A DNA stretch of 64,000 nucleotides from Streptomyces antimycoticus. Lineage in GTDB: Bacteria; Actinomycetota; Actinomycetes; Streptomycetales; Streptomycetaceae. This document shows, one piece after another, positions 44,895 to 54,573 of this stretch. How positions within the stretch are numbered: position 1 is the stretch's first letter; each line of letters begins with the position of its first letter. The position numbers and the translations under genes are program-made. Location: NCBI RefSeq assembly GCF_005405925.1, contig NZ_BJHV01000001.1:9114001-9178000 (forward strand), in the 5' to 3' direction. A model generated the notes under the pieces. It was not told where the DNA came from, made no database searches, and saw only the letters and a list, made by a program, of their open reading frames with translations.

Positions 44895-46064
44895 CTAGCC
44901 CTCGCGCGGGGCAGGAGTGCCGAGGCCGTAGACGCGGCGGGCGTTGTCCGCGCCCAGCAGCGCCGCCACCCGGCGGGCGTCGCGGCGCGACCAGGCGCCC
45001 TCCGTGACCCAGTGGGTCAGCAGCCCGGTCAGCGCCTCCCGGAAGAGCCGCGCCCCCACCACATACAGCTCGGGCAGCCCATAGGCATCGGTCGAGAAGA
45101 GCACCTTGCCGAACGGGGCGAGCTCCAGCATCTCGGCGAGCACCGCCCCGGCCCGCGCCCCGGTGTGCGACAGGGCCAGCCCCACATCGGCGTAGACGTG
45201 CGGGAAGACGGCGGCCAGATAGGCGGCGCCGCGGTGGTACGGATAGCCGTGCAGCAGGATCAGCGTGCAGCCCGTGGGGCGCACCGCGCGGATGAAGTCG
45301 GTGAGGGCGAGCGGATCGCAGCGGTCCAGCCGCAGATCGGGATCGCCGAAGCCGGTGTGCAGTTGCAGCGGCAGCCCGGTGTACGCCGCCGACCACAGCA
45401 GATAGCGCAGCAGTACGGGGTCGGTGACCCGGGCGGCGGCGGTGCCGCCCTGACCGCGCCGGGCGAGCCAGTGCTCCGCGGCGGTGTGGACGGCGCCGGG
45501 GCCCGGCGGATCGGGCTCGAAGTCCAGCCCGTAGCGGTAGGCGGCCACCGACTTGAAGCCGGCCGCCGTACGGGCCGCCTCCCGGATCCCGTCCGCCACC
45601 CCGGCCAGGAAGTCGTCGGCGGTCAGCGAGGTGTCGGCGATCCGCTCCGCCAGCTGCTCCAGGCGGACGATCTCATGTGCGGTGCCGCCCGCCGCGAGGG
45701 CCAGCTCCTGAGGAGTGGTCAGATTGCCCGGCAGCCCGGTGTCCACCAGGAACTCGCTGATCCCGGTGGAGCTCAGCAGCCGCCGGGTCACCTCCCGCGC
45801 GCCCAACTCGCGTCGCCGGGACAGGTAGTGGGCGGGCGGGCAGTGCGGTTCGAGGCCCAGCAGCGGTGGACACCAGCGGCGCACCGCGAACCCCAGCTGG
45901 CTGTCGAAGAAGGTGGTGCCGAGCGCGGCGGGGGCGTCGGATTCGGTCAGGAACGCCTCGAACGCGGCCGAGCTCAGCTCGGAGCGGACCACCCCATGGC
46001 AGTGGTGGTCCACCAGGGGCGGCAGCGGCGGCTCGGTCGGATCCGTCTGCTCGGCGGCCTCCAT
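44895..46064 (-). CDS. Amidohydrolase-2 family protein
   Basis: A 389-residue metal-dependent TIM-barrel hydrolase. Metal-binding HxH in LVDHHCHGVV near the N-terminus, QLHTGFGDPDLRL and ILLHGYPYHRGAAYL for later metal ligands, and FSTDAYGLPELY for the final Asp. It follows, three bases apart, a glutamine-synthetase-like gene. This pairing (also seen as one fused protein in FluG) acts in gamma-glutamyl-amine or related nitrogen metabolism. Substrate inferred only at that level. Confidence 0.88.
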   Translation of the reverse strand: MEAAEQTDPTEPPLPPLVDHHCHGVVRSELSSAAFEAFLTESDAPAALGTTFFDSQLGFAVRRWCPPLLGLEPHCPPAHYLSRRRELGAREVTRRLLSSTGISEFLVDTGLPGNLTTPQELALAAGGTAHEIVRLEQLAERIADTSLTADDFLAGVADGIREAARTAAGFKSVAAYRYGLDFEPDPPGPGAVHTAAEHWLARRGQGGTAAARVTDPVLLRYLLWSAAYTGLPLQLHTGFGDPDLRLDRCDPLALTDFIRAVRPTGCTLILLHGYPYHRGAAYLAAVFPHVYADVGLALSHTGARAGAVLAEMLELAPFGKVLFSTDAYGLPELYVVGARLFREALTGLLTHWVTEGAWSRRDARRVAALLGADNARRVYGLGTPAPREG

Positions 46065-46067
46065 CGG

Positions 46068-47423
46068 TCAGTACCGCCTCCGGGTCGCGACGGCGATCTC
46101 CTGGGGGGACGACTTCTCGAACAGGGCGGCCTCCGCCCGGCGCACCGCGGCGATCGACTCGAAGAGCGGATCGCCCAGCGCCTCGCGCAGCACCGTCGAG
46201 TCCTCGAAGTGCTCCAGCGCCGTCAGCAGCGAGGTGGGCAGCCGCCGCTCGCGCCCCTCGACCGCGGGGTCCCCGGCGACGGGCGGCGGCAGGGAGAGCC
46301 CGGAGTCCATCCCGCCGAGGCCCGCGGCGATGATCGCGCCCGCCACCAGATAGGGGTTGGCCGCCGGGTCGAAGGACTTGATCTCGGCATTGGCCGCCCC
46401 GGGTCGTCCGGTGCGCCGGTGATGAAGCGCACCGCGGCCTCGCGGTTCTCCAGGCCCCAGCACTGGTACGCCCCGGCCCAGCGGGAGGGTTCGAGACGGA
46501 GGTAGCTCGCGGGGAGGGGGCGCCGATGGCGAGCAGGGCGGGCAGTTCGCGCAGCACCCCGGCGAGGAACGCCTCGGCCGTCGCCGTCATGCCGTGCGGC
46601 CCGTCGCCGTCCCGGCACAGATTGCGGTCCCCCTGCCACAGGCTCACGTGGACATGCGCGCCGTTGCCGACCCCACCCGGGTCCACCACCGGGCCGAACA
46701 TCGGGTTGAGCCCGGCGCGCCCGGAGCACGCCCGGATCGTCTCCCGCACCAGCACGGCGAGATCGGCGGCGCCGACCGGGTCGGTGGGCGCCAGGGACAC
46801 CTCGAACTGCCCGGGGGAGTACTCCGGGTGGAGCTGAAGTACCTCGGTGTGCTGCGCCTCCAGCGCCCCGAGCAGCTCGGCGAGATAGTCGGCGAGGTCG
46901 GCCACGCGCGCCATGCCGTAGGCGGGACCGGCGGAGGGGTAGCGCGGCGGGTCCTGGTCCGGGTCGCCGGTGGTGACGACCCACTCGGTCTCGAACCCCA
47001 TGCGTACGCTCAGCCCCCGCTCCCGCGCCCGCTCGGCCATCCGCCGGGCGAACAGCCGCTGGCAGACGGGGTGCGCCCGGCCCTGCTGGTCGTACCGGTC
47101 GACCGGGCCCAGGCCCAGCCCGGCTGGGCGGCGAGCGGGGTGAGCCGGTCCAGGTCGGGGATGAGCCGCAGATCCCCGTCGGGGCCGCCGACATGGCGGC
47201 TGGTGGTCATGGAGTCGTCCACGAGAAAGACGTCGAAGACGGGGGACATCCCGACCCCGCGCCGCGCGGCATGGGGCAGCCGCGCGGTGGGCACGGACTT
47301 CGCCCGGGTCACCCCCGCGTTGTCCACCCAGGTCAGCGCGATGCCCCGGATTCCGCTCGCGGTGAGCCGCTCGGCCTCCTGCCGAGCCCGTGCGTATGCC
47401 TGCTCACGATCGCCGGTCCCCAT
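46068..47423 (-). pseudogene. Glutamine-synthetase-like gene with three frameshifts
   Basis: About 453 codons, normal GS length, split over frames. Segment 1 (47423 to about 47118) begins MGTGDREQAYARARQEAERL and includes VDNAGVTRAKSVPT. Segment 2 runs through [28 protein letters not shown] and [14 protein letters not shown] to about 46518. Segment 3 (to about 46397) has [17 protein letters not shown]. Segment 4 has [20 protein letters not shown] to the stop. Each break is mended by one added C or G in or beside a short G/C run. Start 47423 has GAGGAGG. It is the GlnA-like ligase type, probably gamma-glutamylating an amine, coupled to the amidohydrolase. Confidence 0.85.
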
Positions 47424-47522
47424 GGGCGCCTCCTCAGCCACGTCCTGTACGCCGAGCCTATTGCCTGCGGACGGTCTTGTGGTGACGCATTGTCCCGATC
47501 GCATACGGGGTGTGACGGTGGC

Positions 47523-48530
47523 TTATGCCGGTCGGAGGTGTCCGGCGTCAGCCCCGAGGCGCTCGGTGATGTCGCGCAGGACGACCCGGGCGGCGGTGGG
47601 TCCGGCGTTGAGGTACCAGGGGTCGTCATCGACCGTGACGGTGTGTCCGACGCGGACCGCGCCCAGCTTCTTCCACAGCGGATTGGACAGATACGTGGCG
47701 GCGTCGGTCTCCCCGGGGCGCCCCTGGATGGAGTAGAAGATCCAGTCGCCGTCCATCTGCGGATCCGCTCACCGCTGAGGTCCTGTGAGAGTCGTCGAAG
47801 CGCTGGGACTTGGGGCGGCCGAGCCCCATGTCGTCGGCGATGGTGCCGGTGAACGCCTTCTTCCCGAACATCCGGACCCGGTCGGGGTCGAAGCGCACCA
47901 TCGACAGCGACGTGTGCTCGCCGCCCCGTTTCCCGCCCTGGTCGGCGGCGTCCTTCTCGAAGCGGGTGAGGAGGGTGCGGGCCCGGTCGCGCTTGCCACC
48001 GCGTCGGCGACGGTCAGCGGATCCTTCTTCCAGTTCACCCCGCGGCCCTTGGTGACCAGGGTCGGGGCGATGGCGGACAGGGTGGCGTAGAGATCGCCCT
48101 GGGCGCTGTTGACCAGGATCAGGTCGGGCTTGGCGGCGGCCGGCTTCTCCATGTTGGGGGAGGTACGGGTGCCGATATCCGCCATCGCGCCGAGCGCCTT
48201 CGCCTGCTGGGGGAAGGCCGTGCGCAGATAGGCGGGGACCAGTCCGGTGTAGTCGGCGCGGGTGGTGGCCACCGGTACGACGCCGAGGGTGAGCAGATCG
48301 TCGAGCTGCCCGGTGCTGATCGCGGCGATGCGCTTCGGCTCGGCCTTCAGCGGCGTACTGCCCTGCTCATGGGCGACGGTGCGGGGGAAGGCGCCATCCG
48401 CCGCTCGGGACGCCGGGGCTTTCGAGGACGTCGAGGACGACGCGGGATCCGAGGAGCCGCAGCCGGTGAGGACGGTGGCGGCGAGGGCGGCCGAGAGCAG
48501 GGGGAACAGACGGCGGGGGCGCACGGACAA
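47523..48530 (-). pseudogene. Iron-siderophore ABC substrate-binding lipoprotein, frameshifted
   Basis: About 336 residues when restored. A lipoprotein signal (ALAATVLTGCGSSD) and TVAHEQGSTPLKAEPKRIAA, QLDDLLTLGVVPVATTRADY match FecB/FhuD-type binding proteins. The frame breaks near 47998, resumes with MVRFDPDRVRMFGKKAF, breaks again near 47796 and 47766, and resumes with QMDGDWIFYSIQGRPGE to the stop. Each break is repaired by one extra base, and total length stays a multiple of three after three additions. An iron box lies just upstream, so the ancestral gene was iron-repressed. No cognate permease is adjacent. Confidence 0.8.
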
Positions 48531-48540
48531 CTCCAGTAGC

Positions 48541-48559
48541 TAAGGCGAGGCTTGCCTCA
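48541..48559. promoter_or_regulatory. IdeR/DmdR1-type iron box
   Basis: TAAGGCGAGGCTTGCCTCA matches the actinobacterial iron-box consensus TTAGGTTAGGCTAACCTAA at 13 of 19 positions, including the AGGCT core and CCT arm. It is 10 bases upstream of the siderophore-binding gene start on the minus strand. Inference: Fe-dependent repression. Confidence 0.72.
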
Positions 48560-48567
48560 CCTTTCCC

Positions 48568-49623
48568 TGGGGCATCGCCATCGGCGCCGACTTCGCCATC
48601 GCGGGCACCATCGCCTCCGAGTTCGCGCCCCGCAACTCCCGGGGCCCGCTGCTGGTCGTCATGGTCACCATGTGGTCGGTCGGCGCGGCCGTGGCCTATG
48701 TCGTCGGCTGGGCGATGATGTCCTCCGGCCATGACAACTGGCGCTGGATGCTCGCGAGCAGCGCGATCCCCGCCGTCCTCATCCTCCTGTTGCGCTTCGG
48801 CACCCCCGAGTCGCCGCGCTGGCTGCTCAGCAAGGGCCGCAACCGGGAAGCGGAGGCCGTGCTGAAGCAGATGCTCGGCCCGGACGCGACCGTGGCCGAC
48901 CTGGAGGCGGACACCGCCTCCCGCACCCGCTACACCGACATCTTCCGCGGCGCCTATCTGCGCCGGACCATTTTCGTCAGCGTCTTCTGGGCCTGCCAGC
49001 TGCTGCCGATCTACGCCATCACCACCTACGAGCCCACCATCCTGTCCTCCTTCGGGCTGGCCGACGGCAGTGACTCCTACCTCGGCTCGGTCGTGGTGCA
49101 GATCTTCTTCGTGCTCGGCTCGCTCTCCGGGATCCTGGTCATCAACAAGGGGCGGCGCACCCTGCTCCTGTGGAGCTTCGGCCTCTCCGCGATCCCCCTG
49201 CTCTGTCTCGCGGCCCTCGCCCGCCCCGCACCGGCGGTCGTGGTGGTCCTCTTCGCGGCCTTCGGCGTGGCGGCCTTCTCCAGTCAGTGCCTGCAGGCCA
49301 TCTATCCCTCCGAGCTGTTCCCGACCGGGGTGCGGGCCACCGCCAATGGCTTCGCCACCGGCATCAGCCGGGTCGGCGCCGCGATCGGCACCTGGGGAGC
49401 GCCCGTCGTCCTCGACCACAGCACCCGGCTGGCCATGCTGCTCGGCGCGGTGATCTGTGTCATCGGCTGGGGCACGTCGTATGTGCTCGCGCCGGAGACC
49501 AGCGGGCTCACCCTCGCCGACGCCAGCGCGGCGGACGCGGACCACCACCCCCGCGGACGTCTCCGTTCCCGCCGTGACACCACTTCGACCACACCGTCCC
49601 CCGCGGTCAAGGAGCCTTCATGA
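48568..49623 (+). pseudogene. MFS transporter lacking its N-terminal third
   Basis: The frame is open from 48544, but transporter homology starts abruptly at about GIAIGADFAIAGTIASEFAP, which normally follows helix 4. What remains (about 350 residues) carries the central loop FGTPESPRWLLSKGRNREAE and helices 5-12, ending with SELFPTGVRATANGFATGIS. No start codon with a ribosome site precedes it, and the first roughly 120 residues are missing. The break abuts the iron box. The stop overlaps the ATG of the DadA-like gene, so the intact ancestor was the first gene of that pair, probably importing an amino acid or amine. Confidence 0.78.
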
Positions 49624-50912
49624 CCTCCCCGGACACCCCGCCCGCCACGGTCACGATCGTCGGCGGCGGAGTCGTCGGCCTGGCCTGTGCCCACTACCTC
49701 AGCGCCGCCGGGCTGCGGGTCACCGTCCTTGAACGCGACCGGCTGGGCAGCGGCGCCTCCCGCGGCAACGCCGGGGAGGTCTGCCCCGACCTGGTCGAAC
49801 CGCTGGCCGCGCCCGGTGTCATCGGTACGGCGCTGCGCGGGCTGCACCGTCCGGACAGCGCGCTGGCGATCCACCCGCCGGCCGGTGCCGAACTGCTGCG
49901 GTTCCTGGTCCGGTTCGGGCTGCGGGCCACCTCGCGCCACTACACGCGCGGGGCCGCCGCCCTCGGCGCGCTCGCGAAGGGCACCTTCGGACTCTTCGAG
50001 GAGCTGGAGGCGGCCGGTGTCGACGGGGAGGCGCACAAGGACGGCTTCCTGTTCGCCTTCCCCTCCCGCGAGTACGCCGCCGAGGCGCTGGCCGCCTTCC
50101 GCCGGCTGGACGCCCCCATCGCGCCCGGCGGGGTGCTGGAGGGGACCCGGCTCGCGGAGGCGGAGCCCTCGCTCACCGACGGCGCGCGGGCGGGGTTCGT
50201 GGTGGAGCGCCAGTGGTCGCTCGACCCCTCGCTCTTCGTGGACCGGCTCGCCGAGCGGCTGCGCGGCCAGGGTGCCGAACTGGTCGAGGGCGCCCGGGTG
50301 TCGGGCGTCACGGACCGGGGCGGCCGCACCGAGGTGCGCACCTCGGCCGGGACGTACCGGAGCGACGCGGTGGTCATCGCCGCGGGCGTCTGGTCGCGCG
50401 AGCTGGTCCGCGGACTCGGCCTGGACGTCGACCTGGTGGCGGGCAAGGGGTACAGCTTCTCCGTGGCGGCCGAACCGCCGCCCTCCCGCCTGGTCCACCT
50501 CGGCGCGGCCAAGGTGGTGCTCACTCCGATGGGCAAGCGGGTCCGGGTCGCCGGGACGATGGAGTTCGAGCGCGACGCCGACCGGTTCCGGCAGCGGCGC
50601 ATCGAGGCCATCGTCGCCGCCGCGCGCCCGTATCTGCGCCATGCCGACTGGGGCGACCGCCAGGAGGAGTGGGTGGGTCCGCGTCCCATGACCCCCGACG
50701 GGCTGCCGCTGATCGGCCCGGTGCCCGGCCATCCCCGGGTGCTGCTGGCGACCGGTCACAACATGCTGGGGCTGATGCTCGCGCCGGCCACCGGCCGGCT
50801 GGTGGCCGGACTACTGACGGGTACGGCGGATTCCGGTCTTTCCTCCGCTTTTGCCCCGGTACGGAGCGTTCGCCGCTATTCTTGGCGTGTACGCGCCACC
50901 CGCGGCCAGTGA
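49620..50912 (+). CDS. DadA-like FAD-dependent D-amino-acid/amine oxidoreductase
   Basis: A 430-residue flavoprotein. FAD-binding VTIVGGGVVGLACAHYLSAA and VLERDRLGSGASRGNAGEV, then AVVIAAGVWSRELV and a C-terminal PMTPDGLPLIGPVPGHPRVL and TGHNMLGLMLAPATGRLVAG. It overlaps the MFS stop by four bases. With the glutamine-synthetase-like and amidohydrolase genes nearby it suggests catabolism of an amine or amino acid. The last 25 residues after LLTGTADSG are unlike the usual DadA end, perhaps another indel near 50840-50880. Confidence 0.87.
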   Translation: MTSPDTPPATVTIVGGGVVGLACAHYLSAAGLRVTVLERDRLGSGASRGNAGEVCPDLVEPLAAPGVIGTALRGLHRPDSALAIHPPAGAELLRFLVRFGLRATSRHYTRGAAALGALAKGTFGLFEELEAAGVDGEAHKDGFLFAFPSREYAAEALAAFRRLDAPIAPGGVLEGTRLAEAEPSLTDGARAGFVVERQWSLDPSLFVDRLAERLRGQGAELVEGARVSGVTDRGGRTEVRTSAGTYRSDAVVIAAGVWSRELVRGLGLDVDLVAGKGYSFSVAAEPPPSRLVHLGAAKVVLTPMGKRVRVAGTMEFERDADRFRQRRIEAIVAAARPYLRHADWGDRQEEWVGPRPMTPDGLPLIGPVPGHPRVLLATGHNMLGLMLAPATGRLVAGLLTGTADSGLSSAFAPVRSVRRYSWRVRATRGQ

Positions 50913-51047
50913 GCCGAAGGGGCGCACCGTCGTCGAAAGGGAGAGCGCGCGCGGGCCCTTGAGGAACGCAGGGGCCGGGCACGGTCGACCGCCGACGGCG
51001 ACGTGGGCGACCCGGAGGCGAACCGAGCCCTGAGAAAAGGGGAACGA

Positions 51048-52193
51048 GTGATCAGTCGCAGAACGCTGTTCGCGAGCACACTGGGCATCACCGGCGGCCT
51101 TCTCCTCCCGACGGCGGGCGCCGGCGCGGCGCCCGCCGACTGGTCCCGGGCGGTGGTGGACTCCACCATCGCCCGCTACCCCGACCCCGCCTCGCTCGGC
51201 GGCTGGGGCTACACCCGGGGGCTGTTCCTGCTCGGCGCCCACCGCGTCTACCAGCGGGTCAAGGAGCCCTCGTACCTGGCGTACATCAAGCGCTGGGTGG
51301 ACAACTTCGTCGACGCCGACGGCCATATGAGCCGGACCTTCGACAACCTCGACGCGATGCAGTCGGGCAATCTGCTGCTGGTCCTCCACCAGGAGACCGG
51401 CGACCCCCGCTACCGGACCGCCGCCGACCAGATCCGGAACCGGATCACCAGCTATCCGCGCACCGCCGACGGCGGGATGTGGCACGCCACCGGCAAGACC
51501 AACGAACTGTGGGGCGACGGCGTCTTCATGGCCCAGCCCTTCCTGCTGCGCTACGGCATCGCCTACGGCGACCAGGCGTACGCGTACGAGGAGGTCACCA
51601 GGAACCTGTCGGTGTACTTCCGCCACCTCAAGGCGTCCAACGGGCTGCTGTACCACGCCTTCGACGCCGACGGCGACGCCCCGTGGAAGCCCGATCCCAC
51701 CACCGGCACCTCCGGCTACTTCTGGGCGCGGGCCATCGGCTGGACCGCGATGACCCATGTGGAGGTGCTGGAAATGCTCCCCGCCAACCATCCGCGCCGC
51801 GCCGAACTCATCGGCAACGTACGGCACTTGGCGAAGGGCTTCGTGCGCTACCAGGACCCGGCCACCGGCCGCTGGTTCCAGGTCGTCGACAAGGCGAGCG
51901 ACCCCGGCAACTGGACCGAGACCTCCGCCTCCAGCATGTACACCCTGATGCTGCACGCGGCCCTGAAGCACGGCTGGATCAGCGGCGGCGCTTATGCCTC
52001 GGCGGCGCGCAGGGGCTATCAGGGCGTGCTGCGGAAGGTGTCGGTCGGCTCCGACGGGCTGACGAACATCTCCGACATCAGCGAGGGCACCAACGTCGGA
52101 GACCTGGCCTACTACCTCAACCGGCCGCGCAATACGAACGACCTCCACGGTCTGGGCGCCTTCCTGCTCATGAACGAGCGGCTCGCACACTGA
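51048..52193 (+). CDS. Secreted GH105/GH88-like unsaturated glycuronyl hydrolase
   Basis: A 381-residue enzyme. A Tat-like N-terminus (ISRRTLFASTLGITGGLLLP) leads to an (alpha/alpha)6 barrel with WGYTRGLFLLGAHRVYQ, MWHATGKTNELWGDGVFMA, GYFWARAIGWTAMTHVEVL and VGDLAYYLNRP. These match GH105 (YteR-type) hydrolases that cleave unsaturated sugars left by polysaccharide lyases. GTG 51048 is chosen with AAAAGGGGAA upstream. A polysaccharide-lyase-like gene lies 1.2 kb away on the other strand, a fitting partner. Confidence 0.87.
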   Translation: MISRRTLFASTLGITGGLLLPTAGAGAAPADWSRAVVDSTIARYPDPASLGGWGYTRGLFLLGAHRVYQRVKEPSYLAYIKRWVDNFVDADGHMSRTFDNLDAMQSGNLLLVLHQETGDPRYRTAADQIRNRITSYPRTADGGMWHATGKTNELWGDGVFMAQPFLLRYGIAYGDQAYAYEEVTRNLSVYFRHLKASNGLLYHAFDADGDAPWKPDPTTGTSGYFWARAIGWTAMTHVEVLEMLPANHPRRAELIGNVRHLAKGFVRYQDPATGRWFQVVDKASDPGNWTETSASSMYTLMLHAALKHGWISGGAYASAARRGYQGVLRKVSVGSDGLTNISDISEGTNVGDLAYYLNRPRNTNDLHGLGAFLLMNERLAH

Positions 52194-52218
52194 CACGACG
52201 TACGGGCGTGCCATGGAC

Positions 52219-52250
52219 GTACGGGCGCGGTCCGCGGACCGCGCCCGTAC
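52219..52250. terminator. Strong bidirectional hairpin
   Basis: Perfect 14-base stem GTACGGGCGCGGTC (52219-52232) and GACCGCGCCCGTAC (52237-52250), loop CGCG, between convergent GH105 and quinoprotein genes. Confidence 0.8.
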
Positions 52251-52267
52251 GCTCATCCGCGAAGGCG

Positions 52268-53350
52268 CTACTTCAACTCGACCTGGAACACCTTGTCCGC
52301 GCCGTCCGGCTCCCCGCCGTTGTTGTCGGCGTTGGTCGTGGACAGCCACAGCGTGTTCTTCCCCGGCACGGTCTCCACGGTGCGCAGCCGCCCGTAGGAG
52401 CTGGTGTAGTACGCCTTCGGGGTGCCCGCGCTCGTCCCGTCCACCGGGATCCGCCACAGCCGCTCACCGCGCAGCGCCGCCATGTACATCGCGCCGTCGG
52501 CGTAGGTGACCCCGCTGGGCGAGGCGTCGCCGACCGGCCACTGGCGCTTGGGGTTGGTCATCCCGGAGGTGGAGCAGTTGCCCTCACAGGTCGGCCAGCC
52601 GTAGTTCTTGCCCGGTTCGATGAGGTTGAGCTCGTCGTACTTGCTGTTGCCGAACTCGGCCTCCCACAGCCTCCCCTGCGGATCCCAGGTGATGCCCTGC
52701 GGATTGCGGTGGCCGTAGGAGTAGACGAGCGTGCCGAACGGATTGCCCGGGGCGGGCTTGCCGTCCGTGGTCATCCGGAGGATCTTGCCGTTGAGGGAGT
52801 TCTTGTCCTGGGCGAGTTCGGGGGTCTGGGCCTCCCCGGTGGTGGCGTACAGATAGCCGTCCGGGCCGAACTTCAGGCGTCCGCCGTTGTGGTACTTGTT
52901 CTTCTTGATGCCGGTGACGAGCGCCTTGTAGCCGCTGAGCGAGGAGCCGTCGTAGGTCATCCGGGCGATGCGGTTGCCGTCGGAGGCGGTGTGCATCAGA
53001 TAGACGGCGTGGTCGCTGTTCCAGTTCGGGGAGACCGCGATGCCCAGCAGCCCGCCCTCACCGCCGGTGGTCACCACATTGGGCACCGTGCCCACCTTGG
53101 TCCTGGTGCCCGACTGGGTGAGCTTGTAGACGTCGAACGCATCGCGCTCGGTGATCAGGGCCGAGCCGTCGGGCAGCCAGCTCAGCCCCCAGGGGATCGA
53201 CCAGCCGGACGAGACGGTCTTGATGTCCGAGGGGGCCGAGTCGGCCGCCGAGGTCGCGGCGCTGCCGGTGCCGGTCTGGGTGAGCAGCAGCCCCGCGGTG
53301 AGTGCGGTGGTGGCGGCCGCGGCCACCAGGGTGTTCCGATAGCTCTTCAT
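52268..53350 (-). CDS. Secreted PQQ-dependent sugar (sorbosone-type) dehydrogenase
   Basis: A 360-residue secreted beta-propeller. Signal peptide about 1-32. Family motifs: WSIPWGLSWLPDGSALITER, GGEGGLLGIAVSPNW, KYHNGGRLKFGPDGYLYATT, YGHRNPQGITWDPQGRLWE and NYGWPTCEG. These match soluble glucose/sorbosone dehydrogenases that use PQQ. A complete pqqABCDE operon 3.2 kb away makes it the obvious candidate PQQ user. It shares a strand with, and lies nine bases after, a lyase-like gene. Confidence 0.9.
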   Translation of the reverse strand: MKSYRNTLVAAAATTALTAGLLLTQTGTGSAATSAADSAPSDIKTVSSGWSIPWGLSWLPDGSALITERDAFDVYKLTQSGTRTKVGTVPNVVTTGGEGGLLGIAVSPNWNSDHAVYLMHTASDGNRIARMTYDGSSLSGYKALVTGIKKNKYHNGGRLKFGPDGYLYATTGEAQTPELAQDKNSLNGKILRMTTDGKPAPGNPFGTLVYSYGHRNPQGITWDPQGRLWEAEFGNSKYDELNLIEPGKNYGWPTCEGNCSTSGMTNPKRQWPVGDASPSGVTYADGAMYMAALRGERLWRIPVDGTSAGTPKAYYTSSYGRLRTVETVPGKNTLWLSTTNADNNGGEPDGADKVFQVELK

Positions 53351-53359
53351 CGCGCCCTC

Positions 53360-54166
53360 CTACTGGAGCTTGTACGCCTTGAAGTTCCGGGTGAGCAGGT
53401 ACGTGGTCTGGAGGCCGGCGCTGTTCAGGCTCCGGTAGATGCCCCATTTGGGCCGCAGATAGTTCTTGCCGCGCCACAGGTCCAGGCCGGTGCGCTTGTA
53501 CGCGGCGACTTGTCTGCCGTCGGTGGTCACCGACCAGTCCGCGTACGCGCCCGAGTCGGCCGCCTTGACCTCGACCGACACATTGCTCCATGTGCCCTGG
53601 AGCGGCTTCATGTCGGCGGCTCCGGCCTCGGTGAGGTTGTCGTCATCGTCCGACGTCCGGATCTCGACCTTGGGGCCGTCGCTGTGCTGGTGCAGCGACA
53701 TGGTGAACAGCGGGGCGGCCACGTCCCCCACCTTGATCTGCATGATGTGGGTGAAGCTGGTGGTCGCGTCGAGGGTGTCCGGCACATACATCTGGTACTG
53801 GATCCGCCAGGTCTCGTTCTTGAGGATCTTGACGGCGGAGCCGTTCTGCTCCATGCCCCTGACCTCTTGGCGCTGGCGGTCGGTGCTGGTGTCGACGTCC
53901 TTGGGGTAGTGGATGTCGGTACGGAAACCGCCCTGGTAGGGGTAGATGTGGGTGACACCGGGATGGGAGTCGGCGCGGTCGTCCTCGGCGCCCTCGAAGG
54001 CGTCGGCGACACTCGCCCCCGATGCGGGGCTCCACTTCAGACTCCAGGACGCGGCCGGCGCCCGCGGGGGCCGCTCGGCACCGTAGGCGACCGCGGCCGG
54101 GGCGATCAGCGCGGCCGTCGCCGCGAGAGCGAGGGCGGTGCGGGGTAAGAGCGGTGAACGCTCCAT
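53360..54166 (-). CDS. Secreted polysaccharide-lyase-like protein
   Basis: A 268-residue exported protein with a signal peptide (about 1-30). The mature part is beta-rich and has GVTHIYPYQGGFRTDIHYPK, an Arg/Glu cluster, ETWRIQYQMYVPDTLDATTS, FTHIMQIKVGD and PKWGIYRSLN. The pattern suggests a jelly-roll lyase of the heparinase-I/alginate-lyase type, but family assignment is tentative. AGGAGA precedes the ATG. It is operonic with the PQQ-type dehydrogenase, suggesting that a released sugar is oxidised outside the cell. A palindrome 43 bases upstream may be its operator. Confidence 0.55.
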   Translation of the reverse strand: MERSPLLPRTALALAATAALIAPAAVAYGAERPPRAPAASWSLKWSPASGASVADAFEGAEDDRADSHPGVTHIYPYQGGFRTDIHYPKDVDTSTDRQRQEVRGMEQNGSAVKILKNETWRIQYQMYVPDTLDATTSFTHIMQIKVGDVAAPLFTMSLHQHSDGPKVEIRTSDDDDNLTEAGAADMKPLQGTWSNVSVEVKAADSGAYADWSVTTDGRQVAAYKRTGLDLWRGKNYLRPKWGIYRSLNSAGLQTTYLLTRNFKAYKLQ

Positions 54167-54208
54167 CAAGGATTCTCCTGTCTGATCCTTGTTCACATGG
54201 GGGGACTG

Positions 54209-54225
54209 TAAGGAAGGCTTCCTAA
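54209..54225. promoter_or_regulatory. Palindrome upstream of lyase-like gene
   Basis: AGGAAG-G-CTTCCT core (54211-54223) within TAAGGAAGGCTTCCTAA, near-perfect inverted symmetry. It lies 43 bases upstream of the lyase-like start. TTAGGAA-type palindromes precede many Streptomyces sugar-degradation genes under ROK-type regulators; this link is inferred. Confidence 0.5.
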
Positions 54226-54573
54226 CGCGTCAACAGGTCGGCCACGGTCAGCCACGGTCCGAAGCGAAGACCGCGTGATCGGGTGGATCTTTGCACGATC
54301 ATCTCCCCTGAGTGCGGACAGTGCATCGCGGAAGGTAGGAGGTGTGGTGCGATGAGTCAAGGAATGGTGTGGACCAAGGGGGTGGTGGCGTGGGGGTGGT
54401 CGGCGAAAAGTGGCCAACTACCAGCGGATTCCGCTTGTTTCTTGGTATCGCACAGGGAATGCGTAGCCGGAGAGGTCGGAGGATTTTTGACGCACGCTTA
54501 TTGACCGAGCCCCAACAGCCGGTGAGGCTGCAACAGAACGGCATATGACCGTACGCCCCGAGAAGGAGCCCTC
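54226..54573. other. 348-base divergent spacer
   Basis: Between the lyase-like gene and the GH29 gene. It is AT-richer than its surroundings near 54420-54500, as expected for promoters. Short frames are present but none has family features. No RNA gene recognised. Confidence 0.4.
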
